The notes under the pieces are model-generated. The model searched no databases. It saw only the letters and a program-made list of their open reading frames with translations, and was not told where the DNA came from. A stretch of DNA of 64,000 nucleotides from Bacteriovoracaceae bacterium (GTDB taxonomy: Bacteria; Bdellovibrionota; Bacteriovoracia; Bacteriovoracales; Bacteriovoracaceae): positions 1 to 64,000 of the forward strand of contig JAOARC010000050.1 of NCBI GenBank assembly GCA_025210745.1. Direction: 5' to 3'. Positions 45,004 to 53,728 of this stretch are shown piece after piece; position 1 is the stretch's first letter, and the number at the start of each line of letters is the position of its first letter. The translations under genes were made by a program, and so were the position numbers.

Positions 45004-45499
45004 CTTTTTTTAAAATCTCAATTATTTTTTCTTCAAAATCATTCATTATCTTTTCTTCATCTTCTGATATTTCATGATCATATCCAAGTAAATGTAAAAA
45101 ACCATGAATGGCAAGGTGACAAAACTCTTCTGCAAATGTGATCTTAAATTCATTCGCCTGTTTTTGGCATACACCATTAGCAATAATAATATCTCCAATT
45201 TCTAGAACAGGGCAAAAGTCATCATATTCACCATTTCTAAAGTTATCTTGTAAGGGAAACGATAAAACATCTGTCACATAGTCTTTATTTCTATGCTCGT
45301 GATTAATCTGCTTAATTTGCTCATCATCCACGAGGCTAATATTAACATTCATATCCTTTTGATAATCAAACTCATTAATTAAGAACTTTTTAAAAGATCT
45401 ACATAAATAATTTAGCCACTTATCCTCATTATCAAAAGAATCTTCTGTACTATAGAAGATCGAAGCCCCTTCAAATAAGTAATTATTTTCTTTTTCCAT
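44990..45499 (-). CDS. ybeY: YbeY, endoribonuclease / rRNA maturation factor
   Basis: Zinc-dependent RNase needed for 16S rRNA 3'-end maturation and ribosome quality control. The 169 residues end in the family signature HLAIHGFLHLLGYDHE (three zinc-ligand His) and have the N-terminal NVSLVDDEQIKQINHEHRNKDYVTDVLSFP. Length is typical (E. coli 155). Its 5' region lies against the inverted-repeat element at 45524-45651, and mazG is divergent. The common neighbours phoH and era are absent. Confidence 0.96.
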   Translation of the reverse strand: MEKENNYLFEGASIFYSTEDSFDNEDKWLNYLCRSFKKFLINEFDYQKDMNVNISLVDDEQIKQINHEHRNKDYVTDVLSFPLQDNFRNGEYDDFCPVLEIGDIIIANGVCQKQANEFKITFAEEFCHLAIHGFLHLLGYDHEISEDEEKIMNDFEEKIIEILKKEKGA

Positions 45500-45523
45500 A
45501 AATCTTACCTATAATACTACATA

Positions 45524-45651
45524 ATACCAATTACGTAAATTATGCAGAGGCTAGGCAAGCAAAGCGAAGAGCCGAAGTCGTACATATAGTACGTCGTAGG
45601 TGATGAGACTGTAGCTTAACGACGCCTATGTATGATTTACGTATTTGGTAT
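45524..45651. mobile_element. 128-bp MITE-like inverted-repeat element
   Basis: The left end, from ATACCAATTACGTAAAT, and the right end, ATTTACGTATTTGGTAT, are imperfect inverted repeats of about 28 bp (roughly five mismatches). The interior continues as an imperfect hairpin with CGTAC-ATATA-GTACG at its tip (near 45579-45593). It is visibly richer in G+C than its surroundings and has no coding capacity. It fills most of the ybeY-mazG gap; the mazG ribosome site AAGGA abuts its right end. Size, ends and fold fit a non-autonomous transposon derivative or REP-like repeat. I see no clear target duplication. Confidence 0.7.
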
Positions 45652-45663
45652 AAGGATTTGAAA

Positions 45664-46440
45664 ATGAACTACCCACAACTTGAAAAACTTATTGATGTTA
45701 TAAAAAAGCTTAGAGACCCAAAGGATGGTTGCCCTTGGGATCTGGAACAAACTCATAAAAGTCTTCTAAAATACCTTATCGAAGAATCTTATGAATATGT
45801 AGAAGCTGTTGAAGATAACAACTTTGATAAGATGAAAGATGAGCTTGGAGATGTTTTATTACAGGTTCTTCTTCATGGGCAAATTGCAAGCGAATCAAAT
45901 AAGTTTAATATCGAAGATATTGCAAAAAATCTAAGCGATAAAATGATAAGACGTCATCCACATGTTTTTAAAGACAAATCATTAGCAAAAGATGCTGATG
46001 AAGTAACTAAGAACTGGGAACAAATTAAAGCAAAAGAAAACAAAAATAAAAAAGAATATTTTTTTAATTCATCAGACCTTTGTATGCCGGCCTTAATGTC
46101 TAGTGCTAGAATTGGAAAACGGTCAGCTAAAGTAAACTTTGATTGGGACAACTATGAGCAAGTTTGGGATAAGGTTTGTGAAGAACTTGAAGAAGTTAAG
46201 GAAGAGATTTTTCCTAAAATAAATAAAGATAGAGCAAAAGAAGAAATCGGAGATCTTTTGTTTTCTGTTGCTCAATTAGCAAGGCATCTTGAAATCGATC
46301 CTGAAGATGCTCTAAGATCTGCCAACAAAAAGTTCATTAAAAGGTTTAATAAAGTTGAAGATTATGTAGCTAATGAAAAGAAGGCCATAAATCAATACTC
46401 TCTAGATGAGCTAGAGAGTATTTGGCAGAAAATTAAATAA
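45664..46440 (+). CDS. mazG: MazG nucleoside triphosphate pyrophosphohydrolase
   Basis: Hydrolyses NTPs to NMP and PPi; housecleaning and ppGpp-related roles are known. Two MazG repeats are visible: LRDPKDGCPWDLEQTHKSLLKYLIEESYEYVEAV with the EExxE...ExxD metal site completed by DELGDVLLQVLLH, and a second ELEEVKEEI...EEIGDLLFSVAQLARH. The frame extends to an ATG at 45628 inside the inverted-repeat element. ATG at 45664 is preferred, with AAGGA just upstream and the canonical N-terminus MNYPQLEKLI, giving 258 residues (E. coli 263). Its 3' end overlaps the convergent peptidase gene by eight bases. Confidence 0.94.
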   Translation: MNYPQLEKLIDVIKKLRDPKDGCPWDLEQTHKSLLKYLIEESYEYVEAVEDNNFDKMKDELGDVLLQVLLHGQIASESNKFNIEDIAKNLSDKMIRRHPHVFKDKSLAKDADEVTKNWEQIKAKENKNKKEYFFNSSDLCMPALMSSARIGKRSAKVNFDWDNYEQVWDKVCEELEEVKEEIFPKINKDRAKEEIGDLLFSVAQLARHLEIDPEDALRSANKKFIKRFNKVEDYVANEKKAINQYSLDELESIWQKIK

Positions 46441-48451
46441 GCCCCGATCTTTTTAAAAGAGGATCAACACTAGGCTCTTGTCCCTTAAACCTTTTATAAA
46501 GTTCCATTGGATCAACGCTACCACCTTTAGATAGAATGTTCTCATAAAAGCTATTAGCTGTTTTCGTATCAAATATTCCATTTTCTTTAAAAGATTCAAA
46601 AGCATCTGCATCTAAAACTTCAGCCCACTTATATGAATAATATCCAGCTGAATACCCACCTTCAAAAATATGACCAAATGAACAAGACTTATTGGTTCCA
46701 GCGACATGAGGATAAAGATCAAAGTCTTTCATACATCTATTTTCAAATTCCTCTATACTATTAATAGAAGCAGCATCCATTGTATGATACATCATATCCA
46801 AGTGACCAAAACTAAGTTGTCTAATAGTTGCTAGTCCACTTAAAAATGTATTTGTTTTCTTTATTTTCTCAATATACTTTTGAGGTAAGACCTCACCTGT
46901 TTCATAATGTTTAGCAAAAATCTCCAAGCATTCTTTTTCTAAAACCCAGTTTTCTAAGATTTGCGATGGAAGCTCAACAAAGTCCCAATAAACATTTGGT
47001 CCAGCAACAGAAGTATATTTTACGTTAGATAATAATCCATGAAGAGCATGTCCAAACTCATGAAACAGAGTTAGTACTTCATTTAGTGTTAATAAAGATG
47101 GCTTTGAAGCTGTAGACTTTGTAAAGTTACATACAATTGATACATGAGGAGTTTTATTTCCATCTGCATATAGACCTTGGGACCTGTATTCAGTCATCCA
47201 AGCTCCAGCTCTTTTTGTTTTTCTTGGAAAAAAGTCGCAATAAAAAAGACCAACAAAATTATTATCTTTTGTTACTTCAAAAACTTGTACATCTTCATGA
47301 TATTTTGGTATTTCTAGGTTTTCTTTAAAGCTTAAGCCAAAAAGTTTATTTGCTACACTAAAAACTCCTTCAATTGTATTTTCAAGTTTAAAGTATGGTC
47401 TTAAAACTTCATCATCTAAATCTAAAGTTCTCTTTTTAAGGATTTCACTATAAAAAGCTCCATCCCATTTATTTAAAGTATCATTACCTGTTAATTCTTT
47501 TTTTAATGACTTAAGCTCATTAATTTCATCATGGGCCTTACCAATGGCCTTATCATAAATATTTTTTGAAAATTCAAAAACAGTTTTAGGATCTTTTGCC
47601 ATACGTCTATCTAAAATGTATTCAGCATGATTAGAAAACCCTAAAAGCTTAGCTCTTTTTTGTCTTAAAGATAACATATCCTTGATATTTGTCGTGTTAT
47701 CGTACTCATCATTAAAAGCGATTCTAGATGCTGCTAAATATATTTCTTTTCTAATTTCTTCATTTTTACAATATTGAAGAACCGGATAATAACTTGAAAA
47801 ATCTAAAGTAAATGCATATTTACCATTTTCATCCATTGAATTAGCTTTTTCCATTGCTGCTTCTAGTATACCTTCAGGAAGTCCTTCTAGTTTAGATTTA
47901 TCTTCAATTATTAACTTATAACTATTCTTAGATTTTCTTGATTTTTCGCTAAACTTTACTCTTAAAGTGGATAATTTTTCATCAATTGAAATAAGCTCTT
48001 TTTTAGCATCCTCATTTAATAAAGCTCCTCCTCTTACAAACCCCTGATAATAGTTTTCTAAGATTGTTTTTTGCTCAACAGTTAGCTCATCAGTATTAAT
48101 GTTTTCATAAACATCTTTAATCTTAGAAAATAGAGTCTCATCTGTATAAAGATTAGATTCAAACTTTGTTCCAATAGAAAAGAACTCTTCACTTATACTT
48201 TCTAGTTCTTCAGTACACTGGGCACTATGAAGATTTGAAAAAATAAGATTAATTTTTTCAAATTCATGGGTAGATGTTTCAAACTCTTCAATTATAGAAA
48301 AATCTCTTTTTGAACTTTCTTTGATCTGATTTATTTTCTCATTCGCTAGATCAATCGCTTTATTAAGTGCTGGAATATAATCGTTAGTGTTGATTTTATT
48401 AAAATCAAAAGCTTCATCAGTAAAGTTTGATTTTTCAAAAAAGTAATTCAT
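46433..48451 (-). CDS. M3 family oligopeptidase (OpdA/PrlC-like)
   Basis: Cytoplasmic zinc metallopeptidase that degrades short peptides. The 672 residues match OpdA in length (680) and show TLFHEFGHALHGLLS with the HExxH zinc site near 461, the SVAGPNVYWDFVELPSQILENW continuation holding the third ligand (Glu), and the C-terminal GHIFEGGYSAGYYSYKWAEVLDADAFESF segment. There is no signal peptide. It lies four bases after the transporter gene, so the DtxR-transporter-peptidase genes may form one operon. Dcp is the alternative subfamily; the two are hard to separate by eye. Confidence 0.93.
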   Translation of the reverse strand: MNYFFEKSNFTDEAFDFNKINTNDYIPALNKAIDLANEKINQIKESSKRDFSIIEEFETSTHEFEKINLIFSNLHSAQCTEELESISEEFFSIGTKFESNLYTDETLFSKIKDVYENINTDELTVEQKTILENYYQGFVRGGALLNEDAKKELISIDEKLSTLRVKFSEKSRKSKNSYKLIIEDKSKLEGLPEGILEAAMEKANSMDENGKYAFTLDFSSYYPVLQYCKNEEIRKEIYLAASRIAFNDEYDNTTNIKDMLSLRQKRAKLLGFSNHAEYILDRRMAKDPKTVFEFSKNIYDKAIGKAHDEINELKSLKKELTGNDTLNKWDGAFYSEILKKRTLDLDDEVLRPYFKLENTIEGVFSVANKLFGLSFKENLEIPKYHEDVQVFEVTKDNNFVGLFYCDFFPRKTKRAGAWMTEYRSQGLYADGNKTPHVSIVCNFTKSTASKPSLLTLNEVLTLFHEFGHALHGLLSNVKYTSVAGPNVYWDFVELPSQILENWVLEKECLEIFAKHYETGEVLPQKYIEKIKKTNTFLSGLATIRQLSFGHLDMMYHTMDAASINSIEEFENRCMKDFDLYPHVAGTNKSCSFGHIFEGGYSAGYYSYKWAEVLDADAFESFKENGIFDTKTANSFYENILSKGGSVDPMELYKRFKGQEPSVDPLLKRSGLI

Positions 48452-48454
48452 AAT

Positions 48455-49663
48455 TTAAGCCTTATTTAATTTTAATAGTTTATATGCACAGAAGATCCAT
48501 AATAGAATCATTATACTTTGTAATGAAAAGAAAACAAAGACACTCTTTAATGTAAAAACAGACATAACAAATGCTATTAATGCTTTTGCCATTCTATAAG
48601 AAAACATATCTGTAATATATTTTGTTCCATATTTTTGAGGACCCGTTAGCCCGTGATACATAACTTCTTTTGAGTAAGCAAAGATTGAATAATCACTTGC
48701 TTTCATTAAAACAAATATAATTATCGGTAAAATAACTGTAAATGAACCTAGGCTTAAAAATGTTAACCCTAGATAGAAAAATGGTATGGCCATAAAGATA
48801 GTCTTATTTTTAAAACGAGACATCATAAAAGGAATAGCAATAAATTGAAAAGCTAAGCTTACTGCATTTATATATGAATAAACATTTCCAAGATAAGATG
48901 TTCTTTCATTTTTATCAGTAACAAGTTCAGTAAAAGTATAATTAAACTGTAAATCAGCAATGAAGATTATCCACTGAGTTAAAGCAACAATAGCACAAAT
49001 AAAAAAGACAAATACTTTTACATCTTTAATTGCTTTAAGAGGAGATTGTTTGTCTTCAGCTTTTTCTTTTTGATCAATATTTTTTGTCTGATAGAAAATA
49101 ACTCCCGTTAAAACGATAAAAAATAGTGATAAGATAAATACGTAATACGTACCAAATCCTTTAGCAACATAAGATGTAAGCATTCCTCCTAAGATTCCAC
49201 CAATTGATCCCATTGCTCCTAAGGGGCCAAAAAGTTTTTTTACTTCTTCTAAGTTAAAATTATTATTAGTAAAACCAAGACATAAATGTATTAATAAAAC
49301 GATATAACTTTCTTTAATAGCAAAAAGTAAGAAGGCCGACTCTTTTATCCCTCCAACTTGAAGTAAGTAAGCAATATAAAGACCGAAGGCTGAAAAAACA
49401 GCAATTATTAAATAGAGTTTTTGAACAGAAAATCTTTTTTGTAGCTTATTAGCAGCCCAAATAGTTACACCTAAAAAAGTTATGGATATGAATGTTGCAA
49501 GAGAATAACTTGAAGCTGTATAAGCCTCGTAAAAAAATGCTCCTACAGCTGATCTAACTAGTGGGTAGCTAAAAAGGGCTAAAAAGTACGTTAGAAAAAC
49601 ATACTTTGAAATTTTTTTTGTTTTAGGATCTAAGTTTCTTAAAAAAGATAAATATTCATTCAT
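48455..49663 (-). CDS. NTT/MFS-like multi-pass transporter
   Basis: 402 residues with about eleven to twelve TM helices and short loops. The segment KASDYSIFAYSKEVMYHGLTG...YGTKYITDMFSYRMAKA resembles the conserved helix-loop of ATP/ADP translocase-like (NTT/Tlc) proteins and their MFS relatives, in which K-x2-E-x2-Y and K-x4-D-x3-R are kept. Substrate is unknown; nucleotides, metals or drugs are possible. The first codon shares a base with the stop of the DtxR-type regulator gene, and the M3 peptidase follows by four bases. Confidence 0.65.
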   Translation of the reverse strand: MNEYLSFLRNLDPKTKKISKYVFLTYFLALFSYPLVRSAVGAFFYEAYTASSYSLATFISITFLGVTIWAANKLQKRFSVQKLYLIIAVFSAFGLYIAYLLQVGGIKESAFLLFAIKESYIVLLIHLCLGFTNNNFNLEEVKKLFGPLGAMGSIGGILGGMLTSYVAKGFGTYYVFILSLFFIVLTGVIFYQTKNIDQKEKAEDKQSPLKAIKDVKVFVFFICAIVALTQWIIFIADLQFNYTFTELVTDKNERTSYLGNVYSYINAVSLAFQFIAIPFMMSRFKNKTIFMAIPFFYLGLTFLSLGSFTVILPIIIFVLMKASDYSIFAYSKEVMYHGLTGPQKYGTKYITDMFSYRMAKALIAFVMSVFTLKSVFVFFSLQSIMILLWIFCAYKLLKLNKA

Positions 49664-50169
49664 TATTCTAGGTATTTATCACCAATCTGTGCTTCCATAA
49701 ATTCGTGATTAGTTTTAAAAGACGCAAGATCTAATGTTGTACTTAAATCCAGAGATTCTTTTGTCGAAACCTCTTTCATAAAAACGAATAACTTCTCTCG
49801 AGTCTGATTACTTAATAAATGCTCCATTAAACAAGAATCTTTATGTGCAATATCATCCTCAACACCAACAACATCTTTTAAAAAATAATAAAGTAAAGTT
49901 CGAGAAGATAAAATGGAATGAACCTCATTATGACCTTTTGACGATAACGAAAAAAACTTACTTTCGTCTTCTTCGACAAGTTCTTTTTTTCTTAAATTCA
50001 CCAAAGCTGTTGACACACTTCCTTTAGTTAAATTCATTTCTTTAGCTATATCCGTAACTCTTGCATAGCCTTTTGATTCCTTTAACTTATGAATCGTTAA
50101 AAGATAATGGGCCATAGAATGGGTTAAATCACTGTCTGATACATGTTGAATACTACTTTTATTTGTCAT
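49663..50169 (-). CDS. DtxR/MntR-family metal-dependent regulator
   Basis: 168 residues. The N-terminal winged helix (about 17-85) reads MAHYLLTIHKLKE...VTDIAKEMNLTKGSVSTALVNLRKKELVEEDESKFFSLSSKG, standard for DtxR/MntR. A dimerisation and metal-binding helix pair follows (about 85-150), with E/H/C residues (HKDSCLMEHLLS) in ligand positions. There is no SH3-like third domain, as in MntR. It likely represses with Fe2+ or Mn2+. The ATG at 50169 lies within seven bases of the proposed -10 box, so the transcript may be leaderless; AGGGC is too close to act as a normal ribosome site. Confidence 0.88.
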   Translation of the reverse strand: MTNKSSIQHVSDSDLTHSMAHYLLTIHKLKESKGYARVTDIAKEMNLTKGSVSTALVNLRKKELVEEDESKFFSLSSKGHNEVHSILSSRTLLYYFLKDVVGVEDDIAHKDSCLMEHLLSNQTREKLFVFMKEVSTKESLDLSTTLDLASFKTNHEFMEAQIGDKYLE

Positions 50170-50176
50170 GCCCTAT

Positions 50177-50205
50177 GTTGTACAAAAGTTATTATCTTTT
50201 CTCAA
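50177..50205 (-). promoter_or_regulatory. Candidate promoter of the DtxR-type operon
   Basis: On the minus strand TTGAGA (50205-50200), a 17-base spacer and TACAAC (50182-50177) form a moderate sigma70 promoter. Transcription would start near 50170, at the ATG. The -35 box lies inside the palindrome at 50197-50213. Confidence 0.5.
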
Positions 50206-50213
50206 TGAGAAAA
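50197..50213. promoter_or_regulatory. Candidate operator palindrome upstream of dtxR-type gene
   Basis: TTTTCTCA-A-TGAGAAAA is a perfect 8+1+8 inverted repeat that overlaps the -35 hexamer of the proposed promoter. Its place suits autorepression by the DtxR/MntR-type product. The base sequence is not the classical DtxR or MntR box, so the link is inference. Confidence 0.5.
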
Positions 50214-50359
50214 ATTATTTGCACAAAGATTAATTAACTATTTATCCAAGATACAAGCTAAGTATCTAATATTACGTATTTTTTATAAAGGATAAAAACT
50301 ACCTAGAAGCATAAATACCTGGAATCATGCTAAAATTTAATGAGTCAAAGGAATTATTT

Positions 50360-52006
50360 ATGAAAGCTATACTATTAATCTATCTTTTAGTTTCAAATTT
50401 TGCATTTTCACAAAATGAGAGTGCTTTTGATGATATAGGAGCTTTTGATGCTGATGAAATTAATACATCTGAAAACTATATACACAATGGCAAATCAGAG
50501 CGTCTTGCAGATGAAGCTTGCTCTGATACAACACAAGCTAGAACTAAAAAAAATGGTGAAACTGTAAGCAATAATATTTGTAATAATCAACAAAATGCTT
50601 TTTTAGAAAACGATAGAATTTTATTTGGCGCAGTTCGAGGAAAATCACTTGAAAGTTGGATGCCAATGGTCTCTCAAATTTACTCTTCTGTCGTTGGAGT
50701 TTTACCAATGAAATATTATACAAATTCGGGCTATGGAAAAGGAAGCTCTAGAAGTAAAATAAAAGAAGCCAAAACAAAAGAAGCAAAAAAAGCGACAAAG
50801 AAAAAAGAAACTAAAAGTGAACTAGACTATTGTGGCTTAGTAGGAAAAGCCGCTGAAATGGGATCAGGCTTAATTACTCAAGCTCAAAATAAGCAAAATA
50901 CGGAGAATTTAAAAAATACCTCCGTAGTCTCGGCTCAAGCTCAAGCTTTTTATGCAAATGCAAATACTCATGAAGCTCTAAAAAAGAGGTCTCGAATACA
51001 AGGCTATGTTTGGTCAGGTGTCTCAGCATGTTATGTAGCTATGATGGCAAAAAGCTATATGGTTCCCAATGCGGGGGCTATTATGAAAGCAAGTGGCTCT
51101 GCCTTTATGGGTTACTTTTATCTCAAAAAGGCAAGCTATCATAAGCAAAGACAAGAACAATTTACAGCGATGGCAGACTCTATGCCCAAAAAAGGAGAAT
51201 GTAATCCTGTTACAGATACAACATGTTTTTGCGCAGAAGAGACCTCACAGCAAAGTGATCCAGATAACTACCAAAAATACTGTATGCCTCAAATGATATC
51301 AGGAAGGCCAGGAACCGCTTCAACCTGCGTAACCTCAACTGGACTAGCTGATCCAAACTGTAATTGTAAACTTGATAATAGCTGTATAACAACAGCAATG
51401 AAGAACTTTGGATTAAAACTAGGAATGGATCCTTCTGTATTAAAAGGTATTTTACAAAACTATAAACCTCTACAAGATGGTTTTGCAAGCGGTAACCTAG
51501 CCGATGCAACAAATAAAAATCTTGCTTTTGCACAAAAGACCTTAAAAAAAATAAAGCCACAATTAAAAAATAGTATCAAACTTAATGATAAACAAAAGTC
51601 GATGGCAAAGGATTTTTTAGGACTAGGCTTCCCTCAAAGTGCCGCCGCTATCTTAGCATCTTTACCTCCATCTCAACTACCAGAAGATTTTGCTGGAGGC
51701 ATGGGTGATGATGACTATGATGATGAGGGTGTCGAAATTATCAATGATAATGTAAAAGCTAGCTATAAGACAGTAAAGAAAAAAAGATCAAGAAAAAAAT
51801 CTTATCGTCCAAGCTTTAAAAGAAAAATGAAAACAACAAACTCTGGTACAGGAATAGAGATTGATGACTACCTGGCAAAAGCTCAAAGAGAAGCTGAAAT
51901 CACAAAAGATAGCAGTAAACCTCTTTTTGAAATTATTTCTTATAGATATAAAAAATCTGCTTGGAAAGAGTTTAAAAACAATCTTGAATCTGAAGATCAA
52001 AAATAA
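50360..52006 (+). CDS. Secreted Lys-rich protein of unknown function
   Basis: I do not recognise a family. ATG at 50360 is chosen over 50327: AAAGGAA lies six bases upstream and the product then begins with a clean signal peptide (MKAILLIYLLVSNFAFSQ). The 548 residues include an acidic N-terminus, a KKKETK-rich linker (about 130-155), a hydrophobic stretch (about 210-255) that could be one or two membrane segments, a Cys-rich region (about 275-350; PKKGECNPVTDTTCFCAEE, PNCNCKLDNSC), and a basic tail (KKKRSRKKSYRPSFKRK). The six or more Cys suggest disulfides in the periplasm. Its 3' end overlaps the convergent reductase gene by ten bases. Confidence 0.75.
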   Translation: MKAILLIYLLVSNFAFSQNESAFDDIGAFDADEINTSENYIHNGKSERLADEACSDTTQARTKKNGETVSNNICNNQQNAFLENDRILFGAVRGKSLESWMPMVSQIYSSVVGVLPMKYYTNSGYGKGSSRSKIKEAKTKEAKKATKKKETKSELDYCGLVGKAAEMGSGLITQAQNKQNTENLKNTSVVSAQAQAFYANANTHEALKKRSRIQGYVWSGVSACYVAMMAKSYMVPNAGAIMKASGSAFMGYFYLKKASYHKQRQEQFTAMADSMPKKGECNPVTDTTCFCAEETSQQSDPDNYQKYCMPQMISGRPGTASTCVTSTGLADPNCNCKLDNSCITTAMKNFGLKLGMDPSVLKGILQNYKPLQDGFASGNLADATNKNLAFAQKTLKKIKPQLKNSIKLNDKQKSMAKDFLGLGFPQSAAAILASLPPSQLPEDFAGGMGDDDYDDEGVEIINDNVKASYKTVKKKRSRKKSYRPSFKRKMKTTNSGTGIEIDDYLAKAQREAEITKDSSKPLFEIISYRYKKSAWKEFKNNLESEDQK

Positions 52007-53220
52007 GGAGTTAGCTCCTTTACATATTTTTTATCTTTCATACCACAAAGAACAATATCTACGCCAAGATCAATATATTTTTTGACTGCAATTTGTTGAA
52101 TAGATAATTGTGAATCTTTTATAAGTCCTTGAGATATTGCAATTGACTTAAATTCTTTTGCTCTTTTTGTCATATTGAACCTAGCAGCCTCAATAGCAAG
52201 ATCAAATAAATCAAAAAATGGAGCTGCTTCTTCTTTTGTTAATGATCTTCCCCAGACTGAAGTTAAAAGAGGAAAAAAATGTCCATAAAAAATTTGTTCT
52301 ACTGCATCTGTAGAAACTTGCTTATACCAAATTTTTTTAATTTGACTAAAAAGAGGAAGCTCTTCTAATCTTTCTTTTTCATCATCACTTTGAAAGCTCC
52401 ATTCATCCACAGCACTTTGTGTAAGTTTAACAAACTCTTTGTCAGCAAAGTCTTTATTAAACTCCTTAGTATCATATTCACAAAGCCTTACAAAGCCCTG
52501 TGCTGTAAAAGCATTAAAAGGTCTATTGATCATTGTGTGAATACTATGCTCTTTTGCAAGTTCGATTAAGTGCTTACCACCAAACTGTCTTTCAATTGAA
52601 CCAAGTTCTAAAAGGTTCATTGGAAATTGAATATATTTAAAACCAGTTAATTTATTCCTTTTAATAATATCTATAATAACTTCAAGATTAGTAGATTCAT
52701 GATCATCTTTTGGGTCAATAAATGTATTTGAACTAATACCATATGACTTTATAAGTCCTCTAGATACAAAATCTTCAAACTTTATTAGAGCTTTTTCAAT
52801 ACGCTTATAATACTCATCTTTATTTGAATCACTTAACTTTAAATAATATTCTGGATTATGTAATAGATAACAATCAAGAGTATCAATCCCAAGCCTTTCT
52901 AAAGATCTTTTTAATTGATCTTCTAAAAAGTCAGGATGAATTGAATGTTTTAAATGCTCGTTTAATTCAACAAGATCAGTAGATAAATTATTATCTTTTA
53001 CAATTTGTAGGTTATCTCCTTGAACATAACCTACCTTAGAAATTATAAATGGCTTATATGAAGATTCTTTTAAGCACTTTCCTATTAGCTTTTCACTATC
53101 ACCATTTGTATAATTTGATGAAGTATCAATATATTTTACTTTATTTATAAGTGCTAAATTTAATGCCTCTTTGTGAGAAGCTGACTTAACTGAAACTCTA
53201 TATGCTCCAAATCCAATCAT
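51997..53220 (-). CDS. Aldo/keto reductase family protein
   Basis: NAD(P)H-dependent TIM-barrel oxidoreductase. IGFGAYRVS, KVKYIDTSSNYTNGDSEKLIG (catalytic Asp and Tyr), FIISKVGYV (Lys), and LDCYLLHNPEYY (His) follow the AKR order. At 407 residues it is longer than typical AKRs (about 320-350), with an extra C-terminal helical stretch around 270-340 that contains no known motif. Substrate unknown. It starts one base after the rpiB stop, so the two are co-transcribed. Confidence 0.88.
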   Translation of the reverse strand: MIGFGAYRVSVKSASHKEALNLALINKVKYIDTSSNYTNGDSEKLIGKCLKESSYKPFIISKVGYVQGDNLQIVKDNNLSTDLVELNEHLKHSIHPDFLEDQLKRSLERLGIDTLDCYLLHNPEYYLKLSDSNKDEYYKRIEKALIKFEDFVSRGLIKSYGISSNTFIDPKDDHESTNLEVIIDIIKRNKLTGFKYIQFPMNLLELGSIERQFGGKHLIELAKEHSIHTMINRPFNAFTAQGFVRLCEYDTKEFNKDFADKEFVKLTQSAVDEWSFQSDDEKERLEELPLFSQIKKIWYKQVSTDAVEQIFYGHFFPLLTSVWGRSLTKEEAAPFFDLFDLAIEAARFNMTKRAKEFKSIAISQGLIKDSQLSIQQIAVKKYIDLGVDIVLCGMKDKKYVKELTPYF

Positions 53221-53646
53221 TTATTTATCCAATAGATCGATTCTCATTTGGTGTCTTCCACCTTCGAACTGTGTACTTTTCCAAGTATTAATCATTTGTT
53301 TTACTTCTTCTAAGCTATTACTTCTAGCTCCAAAGCAGATGATATTAGCGTTATTATGCAATTTACACATCTTTGCATCATCAACAGATCTACAAAGTGC
53401 TCCCCTAATACCCTTTAATCTATTTACGCTTATTGAGATTCCAATTCCAGAACCACAAAGAGCTATACCTAAAGCATTATTATCTTTTACCGCGTGAGCA
53501 AGCTTTGATCCAAAGTCTGGATAATGAACACTGTCTAGACTGTTTGTACCCAAATCTTCTACCTCAAAAGATTCTTTTAAAAATGGAATTAATTTTTCTT
53601 TCATTTCAAAAGCAGCATGATCACAGGCAATGTATAGTTTTTGCAT
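53221..53646 (-). CDS. rpiB: Ribose-5-phosphate isomerase B
   Basis: Interconverts ribose-5-phosphate and ribulose-5-phosphate. The 141 residues show the RpiB N-terminus YIACDHAAFEMKEKL, DLGTNSLDSVHYPDFG, the catalytic Cys in ALCGSGIGISI, the RG(A)LC segment and KLHNNANIICFGAR with the catalytic-type His. Length fits (E. coli 149). It has its own strong promoter and leads the rpiB-aldo/keto reductase pair. Confidence 0.95.
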   Translation of the reverse strand: MQKLYIACDHAAFEMKEKLIPFLKESFEVEDLGTNSLDSVHYPDFGSKLAHAVKDNNALGIALCGSGIGISISVNRLKGIRGALCRSVDDAKMCKLHNNANIICFGARSNSLEEVKQMINTWKSTQFEGGRHQMRIDLLDK

Positions 53647-53679
53647 AAATAATCCTCATAGATTTGATAGGTTTTCAAG

Positions 53680-53708
53680 AATATATAAGTTATAAAATAG
53701 TATATCAA
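53680..53708 (-). promoter_or_regulatory. sigma70 promoter of rpiB
   Basis: TTGATA (53708-53703), a 17-base spacer and TATATT (53685-53680) on the minus strand. The start of transcription would be near 53673, giving a leader of about 27 bases that includes GAGGATT before the ATG at 53646. Confidence 0.7.
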
Positions 53709-53728
53709 TGACTTTTGGGTGATAAGCA

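Noticed and set aside
45628-45663. Earlier ATG start for mazG at 45628
   Set aside because: It lies inside the inverted-repeat element with no ribosome site; the ATG at 45664 has AAGGA upstream and the usual MazG N-terminus.
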